Below, one piece after another: positions 36,343 through 45,404 of a DNA stretch of 64,000 nt (positions are counted from its first letter, which is position 1; the number at the start of each line of letters is the position of its first letter). Below the pieces are notes generated by a model, which worked only from the letters and a program-made list of their open reading frames with translations, was not told the DNA's origin and searched no databases. Source of the stretch: Paenarthrobacter sp. AR 02 (GTDB lineage: Bacteria; Actinomycetota; Actinomycetes; Actinomycetales; Micrococcaceae); contig NZ_JAJUKH010000002.1 of NCBI RefSeq assembly GCF_021538675.1, positions 186,001-250,000 of the forward strand. The letters run 5' to 3'. A program made the translations under genes and the position numbers.

Positions 36343-38577
36343 ATGGTGATTCCCTCCGTAGAACCTGCCCTTGACCGCGCCCCCGGAGTCTCCAAGGAGA
36401 TCGAGGACGCGGCCTGGTATGTGCTCGGTCCGGCGCTGCAAGGGAAACCTTCGGCGCTGGACGGACGGACGCTGACATGGACATCGGACGCTGCCGCGGA
36501 GCTGCTTGAACGGCTCGAACGCGGGGTGGAAGACTCCAAGGCGCCCATGATGACCAACCTCCGCCACAATCTTGACGGCGCGTCGCGGGAAGCCAAGCTC
36601 CTGGCTGTCGAACTGCTGTTCCTGCAGTCCCTCCCGCTCGCCCACGAGGTCAAGTCCCTGAGGGTGAAGCGCGCCCGGGTTGCCGAGGCAGCATCGTGGG
36701 TTGAACCGCCTGTCGAGCTCCCGGAGGAACTCTACGAGGGCATGACGGACCACGGCGTCATCCGTGACCGGACCGCGGAATTCAACTGGACCATCTGGGA
36801 CCACCTGAAGTGGCTGTGCCGTTTTGTGGCGCACGTGGACAGCCAAAGCACAGCCACCATCAGCCAGGCGCTCGCGGACCCGCTGGCCTTCCACGAACTT
36901 GCCGCCGGCACACCCGGGGACCAGCCCGCCCTGCGCCGGAGCATCGAGTACCTGGTGTGGCCAAGCTACTTCGAGCCGGTGGTCGCTGACGTCGAGCGCC
37001 AGGAAATCAGGGACGCCTTCGCGTCGCTTGTAGGCGGGGCCAAAGGCGACACGGACGAGGACATTACTGCGGACATCCACCGCATCCGCTTGCACCTGGA
37101 CGAGCAGGCCGGGCAGCGCATTGACTGGTACGCGCGCCAATTGGTGAGCCAGTGGCGGAAGGTGGGGGACCCGGGTCGCCGCTCTTGGCTTCTTCGCACG
37201 CACCACGACAATGCGGACCTCCTGGCTTCATGGGTTGCCGAAGAAAAGGCCACCCTGGATGTTGAGCACCTGCGAACCCTCACGGCGGGAGTTACCGCAG
37301 GGGTGGTCCAGCATGCCGTGGATGAGGACTACAAGCACCTTGGCTATGTTGAACGTGAAGACACCAAGACCGCCGTTTTTGCGTTCCTGACCGTCATGAA
37401 GCCGGGCGACCTCACCCTGTACCAGCACGCCGGCCGGGTGCGGGTCGGTGTGGTTCTCGGCGAACCGGAGCACCACGAGGACAACCGGCGCATCCGCCGC
37501 AAGGTCCGCTGGTTCGATGACAGCTACGCCATCCCGGAACTTCCGCGCCACGCCCAGCGGCAGCTCTCCACCCCCGGCATCCTGGTGGACGTCACCCGGG
37601 TCATCCAGGCGCTGCAGGAACTGCTTCCGGTGGAAGCCGAAACCGACGGCGAGGATGAAGCGCCGCCCACCGCCGTCGTCGAGGTCATCCAGCAGGGTTT
37701 CCGTCCCCTGACTGAAGAATTCGCCGCGTCCCTGCACATGGATCTGGAACCCCTCCAGGAGATCGCGGAACTGCTGGAGGAAAACCGCCAACTGGTGCTC
37801 TACGGCCCACCGGGCACCGGCAAGACGTACCTTGCCAAGCACCTCGCTGCGGAGCTCGCAGGCGACCACACAGACGAGCGCGTGAAGCTGGTCCAGTTCC
37901 ACCCTTCCTACGCCTACGAGGACTTCTTCGAGGGGTACAGGCCGGACAAGACCGACGACGGCCAGGTTTCCTTCAAGCTCGTCGCCGGACCCCTGCGGCG
38001 CCTCGCGGAGGAAGCAGCCAAGCCCGAAAACGCGCACAAGCCGTACTTCCTGATCATCGACGAGATGAACCGTGCCAACCTGGCCAAGGTGTTCGGCGAG
38101 CTCTACTTCCTGCTGGAGTACAGGGACGACCGTATCTACCTGCAGTACAGCCCTAACGAGCCCTTCAGCTTGCCCGACAACCTCTACATCATTGGCACCA
38201 TGAACACCGCGGACCGTTCAATCGCCATGATGGATGCTGCCATCCGCCGTCGTTTTGCGTTCATCGAACTGCACCCCAAGGTGGAGCCCGTCCGTGGCTC
38301 GCTGCGGCGCTTCCTGGAAGCACGCGGCCTGGATACGCTCAACGCCGACCTCCTCGATGCGCTGAATGACGCGATTGACGACTGGGACCGGGACCTCATG
38401 ATCGGGCCGTCGTATTTCATGAAAAACGCGGCCCAGAATCCCACGGGCCTGCGGCGTATCTGGAAGTACGAGCTCATGCCGTTGCTGGAGGAGCACTACC
38501 ACGGCCAGCTGAACCGGGCGCAGTTGGAGGAGCGCTTCGGCTTGGACCAGCTGCTGGGACGTCTTGCAGCCCGCTAA
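36343..38577 (+). CDS. mcrB: McrB-like AAA+ GTPase subunit of a type IV restriction system
   Basis: The protein has 744 residues. The C-terminal AAA+ domain has Walker A GPPGTGKT (488-495), Walker B FLIIDEMN (569-576) and MNTADRS (about 620-626), the McrB-type nucleotide specificity motif. Residues 1-310 are helical and unassigned. Residues about 325-430 resemble a PUA/EVE-like fold (VMKPGDLTLYQHAGRVRVGV, VRWFDDSYAIPELPRHAQRQ), the kind used to read modified bases. McrB hexamers translocate DNA and recruit the McrC nuclease, cutting modified DNA. The next gene is McrC and overlaps by 14 bases. Confidence 0.87.
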   Translation: MVIPSVEPALDRAPGVSKEIEDAAWYVLGPALQGKPSALDGRTLTWTSDAAAELLERLERGVEDSKAPMMTNLRHNLDGASREAKLLAVELLFLQSLPLAHEVKSLRVKRARVAEAASWVEPPVELPEELYEGMTDHGVIRDRTAEFNWTIWDHLKWLCRFVAHVDSQSTATISQALADPLAFHELAAGTPGDQPALRRSIEYLVWPSYFEPVVADVERQEIRDAFASLVGGAKGDTDEDITADIHRIRLHLDEQAGQRIDWYARQLVSQWRKVGDPGRRSWLLRTHHDNADLLASWVAEEKATLDVEHLRTLTAGVTAGVVQHAVDEDYKHLGYVEREDTKTAVFAFLTVMKPGDLTLYQHAGRVRVGVVLGEPEHHEDNRRIRRKVRWFDDSYAIPELPRHAQRQLSTPGILVDVTRVIQALQELLPVEAETDGEDEAPPTAVVEVIQQGFRPLTEEFAASLHMDLEPLQEIAELLEENRQLVLYGPPGTGKTYLAKHLAAELAGDHTDERVKLVQFHPSYAYEDFFEGYRPDKTDDGQVSFKLVAGPLRRLAEEAAKPENAHKPYFLIIDEMNRANLAKVFGELYFLLEYRDDRIYLQYSPNEPFSLPDNLYIIGTMNTADRSIAMMDAAIRRRFAFIELHPKVEPVRGSLRRFLEARGLDTLNADLLDALNDAIDDWDRDLMIGPSYFMKNAAQNPTGLRRIWKYELMPLLEEHYHGQLNRAQLEERFGLDQLLGRLAAR

Positions 38578-39859
38578 CGCCATCCCGCCGAAGCCCGGCC
38601 GGGCTCCTGCGAGTGCCCGCCGTGGCCCATCGGGTCCACGGCATATCGTCATGGATGAGCTCTCCGGCGGAGTGGTGGACAAGCTCGATCCCGAGTCGGC
38701 GGCGTTCATCAACGCCAGCGGACTGGCGAAGGCATCACCCATGGGCATGGGCCTTTACCGGATAGAACCGGTAGGCAAAGTGGGTTCCGTGCGCACGGCC
38801 ACCGTGCAGGTGGAAGTCCGTCCCAAGGACCGCCTTGGCCTGAGCCGCCTGCTTTTCCTGCTGAGCTACGCCGGCGACCAAGGCTTCCGTGACCATTCGG
38901 TGGAGGCCGTGGAGCACCCGGACTTGTGGAGCGCGCTGGCTGAGTCGCTGGCCCAGCTGGCGGACAGGGCACTGAGCAGGGGCGTCCTCCAGGGCTACCT
39001 GACAGTGGACGAATCACTCCGGACCGTCAAGGGCCGTATCCGCATCTCTGACCAGATCTCCCGCCGCCCGGGAATGATGGTTCCGTTGGAGGTATCTTAT
39101 GACGAGTTCACGGAGGACATCGCCGAAAACCGGATACTCCGGGCTGCCTTGGAGCGGATGGGACAAGTCCCGGGTGTCCGGCCCGACGTCCTGAGCCGCT
39201 TGCGCCAGCTCAAGGGAAAGCTCGACGCCGTCACCCGCCTTCAGTCCGGGGCTCCGCTTCCGCCGTGGCGGGCCAGCCGGATGAACCTCCGGTACCACGC
39301 CGTCCTTCGCCTCTCCGAGGTGATCCTTCGCAATGCCTCCGCCGAGGCCGGTGTGGGCAAACAGCAGAGCGCCTCCTTTGTGGTGGATATGGGCAAGGTT
39401 TTCGAAGAGTTCGTTGGCGCAGCCCTGCGAAGTGCCATGAGCGCGCATCCCGGAGAGACGCGGCTCCAGTACGGAGCCCTGCTTAACGAGGCCGTCCGTG
39501 ACTCCGACCGCATCACCGTCCGGCCCGACGTCGTCCACTTCCTGGGCGGGCGTCCCGTGGTGGTGTACGACACCAAGTACAAGGCAGCCTCCGACGCCGG
39601 TGCCTCCTTGAGCGCCGACCACTACCAGTTGCTGGCGTACTGCACGGCGCTCAGGGTCCCCACCGCCTGGTTGGTGTATGCCGGTTCGGGGGAGATGAAA
39701 CTGCGCCGGATCCTGAACACGGACATCGACATTGTGGAGTATCCGCTGGACCTTTCCCGCCCTCCTGCGGAAATCCTGGCATCAGTGGCCGACCTCGCCC
39801 AACAGTCGTGGGGAGAAGTGGTGCGTCAGGCCGTAGCGGGCGCACCGCCGTCGGACTAG
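38564..39859 (+). CDS. mcrC: McrC-like nuclease subunit
   Basis: The protein has 431 residues from a TTG at 38564 that overlaps the mcrB stop. Residues 60-230 match the McrC N-terminal domain (GMGLYRIEPVGKVGSVRTA, LTVDESLRTVKGRIRISDQI). The C-terminal PD-(D/E)xK nuclease has RPDVVHFLGGRPVVVYDTKYK, with Asp near 323, Asp336 and Lys338 as the predicted catalytic residues. With McrB it cleaves DNA at modified cytosines or other modified bases. The system is complete as a gene pair. No DNA methyltransferase is adjacent. Confidence 0.88.
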   Translation: MQPANAIPPKPGRAPASARRGPSGPRHIVMDELSGGVVDKLDPESAAFINASGLAKASPMGMGLYRIEPVGKVGSVRTATVQVEVRPKDRLGLSRLLFLLSYAGDQGFRDHSVEAVEHPDLWSALAESLAQLADRALSRGVLQGYLTVDESLRTVKGRIRISDQISRRPGMMVPLEVSYDEFTEDIAENRILRAALERMGQVPGVRPDVLSRLRQLKGKLDAVTRLQSGAPLPPWRASRMNLRYHAVLRLSEVILRNASAEAGVGKQQSASFVVDMGKVFEEFVGAALRSAMSAHPGETRLQYGALLNEAVRDSDRITVRPDVVHFLGGRPVVVYDTKYKAASDAGASLSADHYQLLAYCTALRVPTAWLVYAGSGEMKLRRILNTDIDIVEYPLDLSRPPAEILASVADLAQQSWGEVVRQAVAGAPPSD

Positions 39860-39895
39860 CCTGAAAAGGAACCTATCCGGAGTGGAGGAAAAACC

Positions 39896-40150
39896 ATGGC
39901 TCGCAAGAAATCGTGGCGGGATATGAGCAAAGGCCAGCGGATCTCGGTGGTGGCCAGCGGCGTGGTGAACATGGCATTGCTGGTAGCCGCCCAGCGGAGT
40001 ATTGCCAAGACCCCGGACGCCAACATCCGGGGCAGGAAGGGCTTGTGGCGGGCCGCATCCTTCATCAATTTCTTCGGTCCGGTCAGCTACTTCCTGTTCG
40101 GCCGGCGTCGGGATTCTGCCTTGGCGGGAGGGACGCCCGCCAAGCGCTGA
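39896..40150 (+). CDS. Small PLDc_N-like membrane protein
   Basis: An 84-residue protein with two membrane helices (about 15-30 and 50-68). The second ends in FFGPVSYFLFGRRR, which matches the PLDc_N module (GPxxYLxFGR) found at the N-terminus of cardiolipin synthases and as a stand-alone small protein. GGAGG lies 7 bases before the ATG. Function unknown; it acts in the membrane. Confidence 0.72.
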   Translation: MARKKSWRDMSKGQRISVVASGVVNMALLVAAQRSIAKTPDANIRGRKGLWRAASFINFFGPVSYFLFGRRRDSALAGGTPAKR

Positions 40151-40180
40151 GCCCCAGACGCTTAGCGTCAGAGTTAAGTC

Positions 40181-41851
40181 TCAGGCGGGCACCTTCACCG
40201 TGAAGGTCGTGCCGCGGCCCGGTTCGCTTTCCAAGGTAATGGTGCCTCCGTGCGCTTCAACGATGGCCTTGCTGATGGGCAGTCCCAGCCCCACCCCAGG
40301 GATGGCGCTGTTGCGGACTCCGCCGGCACGGAAGAACTTGGTGAAGGCCTCGGCCTGCTCCTCTTCGTTCATCCCCATGCCGGTGTCGGTAACACGGCAG
40401 AAGACGAAGTTCTTCTCCTCCCAGGCAGCTACCTCGACGTCTCCACCGTCTGGGGAGTACTTGATGGCATTGGACACCAGGTTGTCCAGCACCTGCGCAA
40501 TCCGTGACGAGTCAACGTGCGCTTCCAAGGCGTCCGGCAGGTTCATGGATAGCCTGATCCCGGCCTTAGCTGCCCGGGGTTCGGCGGAGGAAACACTGCC
40601 CCGCACCAGTTCCGCGACGTCCACGGTATGTGGCTGGATGGCGATTTGTCCCGAGCGGACAGCCAGGAGGTCCGAGACGAGGGTGAGCAGCCGTTCGGCG
40701 TTGCGCCGGACAATATCCAGCTGTTTGCGGGACCTCGCATCCAACACATCAGGATCGTCAAGGATCAGTTCAACGTAGCCCAGGATGGACGTCAGGGGAG
40801 TGCGGAACTCATGGGATACGTTGGCCACAAAGTCGTCCTTGGCAGCCAGCGCGTTCACCAGCTCCGTCACATCGCTGAACACCACCACTGAGCCGGCAAA
40901 CTTCCCGGCGTCGTCCACCATGGGGCGGGCGCTTGCGGTGAAGGCGCGCTGGTCCTTGCCGTCGCCGAGCCACACCAGCTGGTCGGTGAACCGTTCGCCC
41001 AGCACAGCACGGCGCACCGGGCGCCGGTCGGCCGGCAAGGGGGTCGTCCGGTCGGTGTCGAAGACGAGCAGCTGGGACTCGTTGGGGTCCTCGATGTCCG
41101 GGGGAGTCGCCAGGGTGTGGGTCTGCCGTTGGCGTCGGTTCATGAGGATGTCGTGCCCGTCCCCGTCTACCGCCACCACACCCAGCGGGAGGGCCTCCAT
41201 GACGGTGTTCAGCAGGCGTTCCTGCTTGGTGCTCACATCAAGTGCTTCCTTGAGTGCCTCGTCCTTTTGCTCCAATGCACGCTGCTGGCGAACCATGCTC
41301 AAGGTCAGCACGCTGACCGACACGCCGATGCCGAGAATCAGAATTGGGAACAGGAGCGGCTTGGTCAGGGACTGCTCCGAGAGGTCACCACGGGCGAACA
41401 ACGGGGACCACACGATGACCAAGGGGCCAATGAAGGACAGGGCTATGGCCAGCTTCGGGTAAAGCCCCGACGCGCACAGCCAAATGACCGGCAGTACCAC
41501 CAGGACGCTGAGGCCAGTGAGTGCTTCCTGCCCGCCCTCCCGGCCGAACGCGATAGAGACCATGTCCAGGACGGGAATCACCAGGAAGCTGGCAAAGGGA
41601 AGCCTGTGCCAGGGCACCACGATGCACAGCGCCAATAAAAGAGCCTGGCTGAGCAGGAAGACCAGGAACAACGGATTTTGCAGTGTTGCCGGGAAAAACA
41701 GCCAGACCAAAACAGCCGACAAACAGACACACACCGATAACGGCAATTGGCTGAGGACTACACGCATCCGCAAGGTATGTTCGTGGAAGGAGCGCTGAAA
41801 GATCAACAATTTCTTCTTTTCGCCGATATCCCAAAAAGAAGGGCCGGTCAT
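40181..41851 (-). CDS. Membrane sensor histidine kinase with PAS domain
   Basis: The protein has 556 residues. Six membrane helices lie in residues 30-190, then a coiled linker, then a PAS domain (about 210-330), then HisKA with the phosphoacceptor His347 in FVANVSHEFRTPLTSILGY, and an HATPase domain (VLDNLVSNAIKYSPDGGDVE, GVGLGLPISKAI). A full transmembrane kinase. It is divergent from the response regulator at 41951 (100-bp gap) and almost certainly phosphorylates it. The signal is unknown. Confidence 0.9.
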   Translation of the reverse strand: MTGPSFWDIGEKKKLLIFQRSFHEHTLRMRVVLSQLPLSVCVCLSAVLVWLFFPATLQNPLFLVFLLSQALLLALCIVVPWHRLPFASFLVIPVLDMVSIAFGREGGQEALTGLSVLVVLPVIWLCASGLYPKLAIALSFIGPLVIVWSPLFARGDLSEQSLTKPLLFPILILGIGVSVSVLTLSMVRQQRALEQKDEALKEALDVSTKQERLLNTVMEALPLGVVAVDGDGHDILMNRRQRQTHTLATPPDIEDPNESQLLVFDTDRTTPLPADRRPVRRAVLGERFTDQLVWLGDGKDQRAFTASARPMVDDAGKFAGSVVVFSDVTELVNALAAKDDFVANVSHEFRTPLTSILGYVELILDDPDVLDARSRKQLDIVRRNAERLLTLVSDLLAVRSGQIAIQPHTVDVAELVRGSVSSAEPRAAKAGIRLSMNLPDALEAHVDSSRIAQVLDNLVSNAIKYSPDGGDVEVAAWEEKNFVFCRVTDTGMGMNEEEQAEAFTKFFRAGGVRNSAIPGVGLGLPISKAIVEAHGGTITLESEPGRGTTFTVKVPA

Positions 41852-41950
41852 GGCACATCCACCACGGATGCAGAAGAAAGTCGGTTCATGAGATCAGCCT
41901 AACCATAACGGATATACTTCTGAGGTTATCGAAGGGGCTGAGGGGCAGCG

Positions 41951-42694
41951 ATGAGTGAAGTACGTGTGGGATTGGTCATTGAAGATGACCAGGATATCCG
42001 CGAATTGGTACGTGTGGTTCTATCCCAGGCGGGGTTTGATGTCCACACTGCGTCCACCGGATCTGCCGGCGTTTTGTCCGCCCGCGAGCTGAATCCTGAC
42101 GTCATCACTTTGGACCTAGGCCTTCCCGATATTGACGGTTTTGAGGTCGCGCGCCAAATCCGCAAGTCCTCGGACGCCTACATCATCATGCTTACCGCCC
42201 GTGCCGAAGAACTCGACACCCTCATGGGCCTCGAAGCCGGCGGCGACGACTACCTGACCAAGCCGTTCCGTCCCCGTGAGCTGCGCGCCCGTGTGGAGGC
42301 AATGATGCGAAGGCCCCGCGCGTCGTCGGACACCAGGAGCGCGCCGGACGAAGCCGATCCCGAGATGGCCCATAACGGCCTGTCCGTTTCCGCCGGCTCA
42401 CGCACCGCCGTGCTGAAAGGCAAAGAGCTGAAACTGACCCGCACGGAGTTCGACCTCTTGCTGGCCTTGTTGGAGACAGGCCGGATTGTGCGGACCAAAG
42501 CCGATCTGGCGCGCCGCCTCAGGAACGAACCATACGACGTCGGAAGTTACGTCAGCGACGCCGACGAGCGTGCCGTTGAGGTACACATGGGAAACCTGCG
42601 GAAGAAGCTTGGGGACAGCATCCAGGCACCGCGTTGGCTGGAGACGGTCCGCGGCGTGGGATACCGGCTCGCACCACCGGTGCAGAGCAACTAA
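41951..42694 (+). CDS. OmpR-family response regulator
   Basis: The protein has 247 residues. The receiver has the phosphoacceptor Asp55 in VITLDLGLPD and the conserved Lys in YLTKPF. The winged-helix effector domain follows from about 145 (LKLTRTEFDLLLALLETGRI, VEVHMGNLRKKLGDS). It is paired with the divergent histidine kinase. A good -10 (TATACT, 41913-41918) lies 33 bases before the ATG. Confidence 0.92.
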   Translation: MSEVRVGLVIEDDQDIRELVRVVLSQAGFDVHTASTGSAGVLSARELNPDVITLDLGLPDIDGFEVARQIRKSSDAYIIMLTARAEELDTLMGLEAGGDDYLTKPFRPRELRARVEAMMRRPRASSDTRSAPDEADPEMAHNGLSVSAGSRTAVLKGKELKLTRTEFDLLLALLETGRIVRTKADLARRLRNEPYDVGSYVSDADERAVEVHMGNLRKKLGDSIQAPRWLETVRGVGYRLAPPVQSN

Positions 42695-42721
42695 GGCGCT
42701 TCGTCACAGAACCGCGCTTGG

Positions 42722-43102
42722 TTACAGAACCGAAGATTCCAACTCCGCGATGGTGCCAAACACGTATTGCTCGATCTGAGTCACCAGAGGCCTCAGCTCC
42801 TTGAGGTGATTCTCGTTGGGCAAGAGGCGGAGGTTGATCTCCAGATCCTGTGCCAACCACTCCAGGCAGATCGCGCCTACCATGTGGCTGGAGGTCTTGA
42901 GGCTCAACACTGCGTCCATGGCATCTTCCATGTCCAGGTTGTCCAGGGCGGCATGTAGCCGCGAAACCCGCCACGGCAGTAGGGATACGTAGTTCCTGAC
43001 GAACGCGCTGATGATGCCCGGGTCGCCGCCTAGCTCGGCCTGGAGAGCGATGAGGACCGCGCGATCCACCAGGACTTCGGTGCATTCGCCATAGTCAGAC
43101 AC
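42722..43102 (-). CDS. Hpt-domain-like protein lacking the phosphoacceptor histidine
   Basis: A 126-residue, all-helical Hpt-like protein. The signature region reads VLSLKTSSHMVGA where Hpt proteins have AHxLKGSSxxxGA. The phosphoaccepting His is Leu, and the Gly of LKG is Thr. The frame is open from a GTG at 43135, but the GTG at 43102 has AGGAG just upstream and is preferred. It follows the response regulator in convergent orientation, so it might be a binding partner of a receiver domain rather than a phosphorelay step. Confidence 0.75.
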   Translation of the reverse strand: MSDYGECTEVLVDRAVLIALQAELGGDPGIISAFVRNYVSLLPWRVSRLHAALDNLDMEDAMDAVLSLKTSSHMVGAICLEWLAQDLEINLRLLPNENHLKELRPLVTQIEQYVFGTIAELESSVL

Positions 43103-43305
43103 CAAACTCCTCCCGCCTCCAAACAATCGATTCACGATTCAACAGTAGGACCCGCCGAACTACCGAAGTGCCAGAAATCCAAAGCTTGATCCAATCTTGA
43201 GCGGACTCAGAGGCAGTCTTGATCGCCGGACCGGAAAGTGATGAGGAGCAGGTTGGGGGTCACTGATCCGGGGATGTCAGCCTTGAACCAAGGAGCGGAA
43301 ACAGC

Positions 43306-43479
43306 ATGGACAGTGGGGCTCGAATATCACCGGCACTCATGGTTGTGATTGTCTTTTGCATGACCATCCTCCTGGGCATCGGCGGTACCGCCGCGTTCGC
43401 CCTCTGGGAGCAGAGCTCTCATGGCGCCGGTGTTGAGCACGTTGGTGAATCAGCCCCGACAACCACCTCCTCCCGCTAG
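43306..43479 (+). CDS. Small single-pass membrane protein
   Basis: A 57-residue peptide: a short N-terminus, a membrane helix (about 9-33, PALMVVIVFCMTILLGIGGT), then a polar tail ending TTTSSR. AAGGAG lies 11 bases before the ATG. Its stop overlaps the Vsr stop region of the opposite strand by 4 bases. No family recognised. Reasonable because of ribosome site, helix and length, but not proven. Confidence 0.5.
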   Translation: MDSGARISPALMVVIVFCMTILLGIGGTAAFALWEQSSHGAGVEHVGESAPTTTSSR

Positions 43480-43916
43480 CGACTGCTCGCCTCGAGGTAA
43501 CCGGTCAGCCGTTCTTCGAGCATCGAGCGGTTTCCGAGCTCGCATTCCCACACGGTCAGTACGTCCCAGCCCGCAGCCAGCAACAGCTCCCGTTGCCTTG
43601 CGTCGCGCTCCCGGGTCCGGGAACGTTTGGCTTCCCAGAACTCCGCGTTGGCCGCCGGGGCACGCAAGCCAACCTTGCAGTCGTGAAAATGCCAGAAGCA
43701 GCCGTTGACGAAAATGACTTTTCGCCTGCCCGCGAATACCAGGTCCGGACGGCCGGGCAGCTTGGTTGACCCGGCCTGTCCATGCAGCCGATACCTGTAG
43801 CCTTTGGCATGCAGCAGCCTGCGGACCAGCAGTTCGGGCTTGGTGTTCTTCCCCCGGATTTTGGACATATTGCGGCTCCGCTGCTCCTGCGTCAGACGGT
43901 CCCGGCTTTCGCCCAT
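43476..43916 (-). CDS. vsr: Very short patch repair endonuclease (Vsr)
   Basis: A 146-residue PD-(D/E)xK-fold nickase that cuts beside T:G mismatches at methylated sites. The family signature is complete: RSRNMSKIRGKNTKPELLVR, the catalytic Asp in LPGRPDLVFAGRRKVIFVNG, then CFWHFHDC, and the C-terminal GWDVLTVWECEL. In most genomes vsr sits next to a cytosine methyltransferase. None is in the window. The nearest related system is the McrBC pair 4 kb upstream. Confidence 0.93.
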   Translation of the reverse strand: MGESRDRLTQEQRSRNMSKIRGKNTKPELLVRRLLHAKGYRYRLHGQAGSTKLPGRPDLVFAGRRKVIFVNGCFWHFHDCKVGLRAPAANAEFWEAKRSRTRERDARQRELLLAAGWDVLTVWECELGNRSMLEERLTGYLEASSR

Positions 43917-43955
43917 GGATCCAGCCTACCCAGGGAGTTTTGAACAGATGCCGTT

Positions 43956-44201
43956 TTAGGAAGCGCTTTGAGGGGCCGGATCTGCACCAAACCGCGTGAG
44001 GCCATGCCGCGAACACTCCGCCGTCCAGTCCGTCGGAGTCACCTGGACCTTCATCCTCCTTCGACACTCCCCGCAGTAGCGTGGCGGCTCCATCGCCAAC
44101 TGCTGCCGGCAACTGTGGTGGGGGTCCGACGTCGGACTGTCGCCTGGCGCTGCCGGGGCACCTTCGATGCCGCCGCAATGACCGCAGTATGCGGGTGTCA
44201 C
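43956..44201 (-). CDS. bsaP: Biotin synthase auxiliary protein BsaP
   Basis: An 81-residue Cys-rich protein. CGHCG (6-10), [21 protein letters not shown] and CSRHG are the conserved metal or cluster-binding motifs of the actinobacterial BsaP family, located downstream of bioB. It starts with a GTG that overlaps the bioB stop (GTGA), so the two are co-translated. In mycobacteria BsaP is needed for BioB activity. The first Cys pair and the later pairs suggest an iron-sulfur or zinc site. The identification rests on motif and context. Confidence 0.82.
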   Translation of the reverse strand: MTPAYCGHCGGIEGAPAAPGDSPTSDPHHSCRQQLAMEPPRYCGECRRRMKVQVTPTDWTAECSRHGLTRFGADPAPQSAS

Positions 44202-45211
44202 AGGGACTTCTGGAATTCCTTGATGGGCATGTTCAGCTCCACCAGGAGGTTGAGGTCGGCGTTGGCGGGGCGGCCCAAGGTGGTCAGGTAGTTGCCCACG
44301 ATCACCGCGTTGATGCCCCCGAGCAGTCCATCGCGGGTGCCCAGGTCTCCGAGCGTCAGCTCGCGGCCGCCGGCATAGCGGAGCACAGTGCGGGGCATGG
44401 CGAGACGGAACGCCGCGATGGCACGGAGGGCATCCTTGCCGTCCATGATTCCTTGGTTTTCCAAGGGTGTTCCGGGCCGGGGATTGAGGAAGTTAAGGGG
44501 GACTTCGTGCGGTTCCAGGGCGGCCAGCTGGACGGCCAACTCTGCGCGCTGGGCCACCGATTCACCCATCCCGATCAGGGCGCCGCAGCACAGTTCCATG
44601 CCGGCTGCCTTGACCATGGCGCAGGTTTCCAGCCGTTCCTCGTAGCTGTGTGTGGTGACCACCTCCGGGAAGAAACTGCGGGCCGTTTCGAGGTTGTGGT
44701 TGTAGCGGTGCACGCCCCACTCCGCCAGCTGGTCCACTTGGCGCTGCGTGAGCATGCCCAGGGAACAGGCGATGTTGATGTCCACTTCTTCGTTGATGCG
44801 GTCGATCGCGAACTTGATCTGGTTCATGAGCTTGATGTCCGGGCCACGGACGGCTGCGACGATGCAGAACTCGGTGGCGCCGGTGGCGGCGGTTTCCTTG
44901 GCTGCCTTGACGAGCTCGGGGATGTCCAGCCAGACGCCACGGACAGGGGAGTCGAACAGGCCGGACTGGCTGCAGAAGTGGCAGTCCTCGGGGCAACCGC
45001 CCGTCTTGATGGAAATGATGCCTTCCACCTCGACATCCTCCCCGCAGTGTTTGAGCCGCACCTCGTGGGCCAGTTGCAGGGCTGCCGGGATGGCGTCGTC
45101 GGGGAGCTCGAGGATCTCGATGAGCTGCGCCTCGTGCAGGCCCTCACCGCGTTCCAGAACCTGTTGTCGGGCGGTGTCCAGGATGGCGTAACTGATGGCT
45201 TCGGTGGTCAT
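44198..45211 (-). CDS. bioB: Biotin synthase
   Basis: Radical SAM enzyme of 337 residues that inserts sulfur into dethiobiotin. The CxxxCxxC cluster motif is CPEDCHFC (73-80). Cys residues at the positions equivalent to the second cluster ligands are present ([33 protein letters not shown]), as is the Arg in [10 protein letters not shown]. The frame is open to 45262, but the ATG at 45211 (MTTEAISY) fits family length. It overlaps bsaP by 4 bases and diverges from an NCS1 permease. No BioQ-like palindrome was recognised upstream. Confidence 0.92.
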   Translation of the reverse strand: MTTEAISYAILDTARQQVLERGEGLHEAQLIEILELPDDAIPAALQLAHEVRLKHCGEDVEVEGIISIKTGGCPEDCHFCSQSGLFDSPVRGVWLDIPELVKAAKETAATGATEFCIVAAVRGPDIKLMNQIKFAIDRINEEVDINIACSLGMLTQRQVDQLAEWGVHRYNHNLETARSFFPEVVTTHSYEERLETCAMVKAAGMELCCGALIGMGESVAQRAELAVQLAALEPHEVPLNFLNPRPGTPLENQGIMDGKDALRAIAAFRLAMPRTVLRYAGGRELTLGDLGTRDGLLGGINAVIVGNYLTTLGRPANADLNLLVELNMPIKEFQKSL

Positions 45212-45404
45212 GCCTTGACGGTATCCGTGCAGGTCACCGCCGATTTTGTGGGTTGCGCACAAAGCTTGATCGGGGATTTTGGTGGTGGCACGCGGGGCCG
45301 CTGATACAGAAGTTACAGATGCGAAACACGCACGTGACGGAATTGACGCGCTGCATTACTAGCGTCGTGGGCGAGGCACCCTCCCCGGATGAAAGCGACC
45401 ACGC

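Noticed and set aside
36343..43916. One continuous defence island from McrBC to Vsr
   Set aside because: A two-component system and ordinary genes lie between them, so a single island is not supported.
45263..45404. BioQ or BirA operator between bioB and the NCS1 permease
   Set aside because: No palindrome of the expected type was found.
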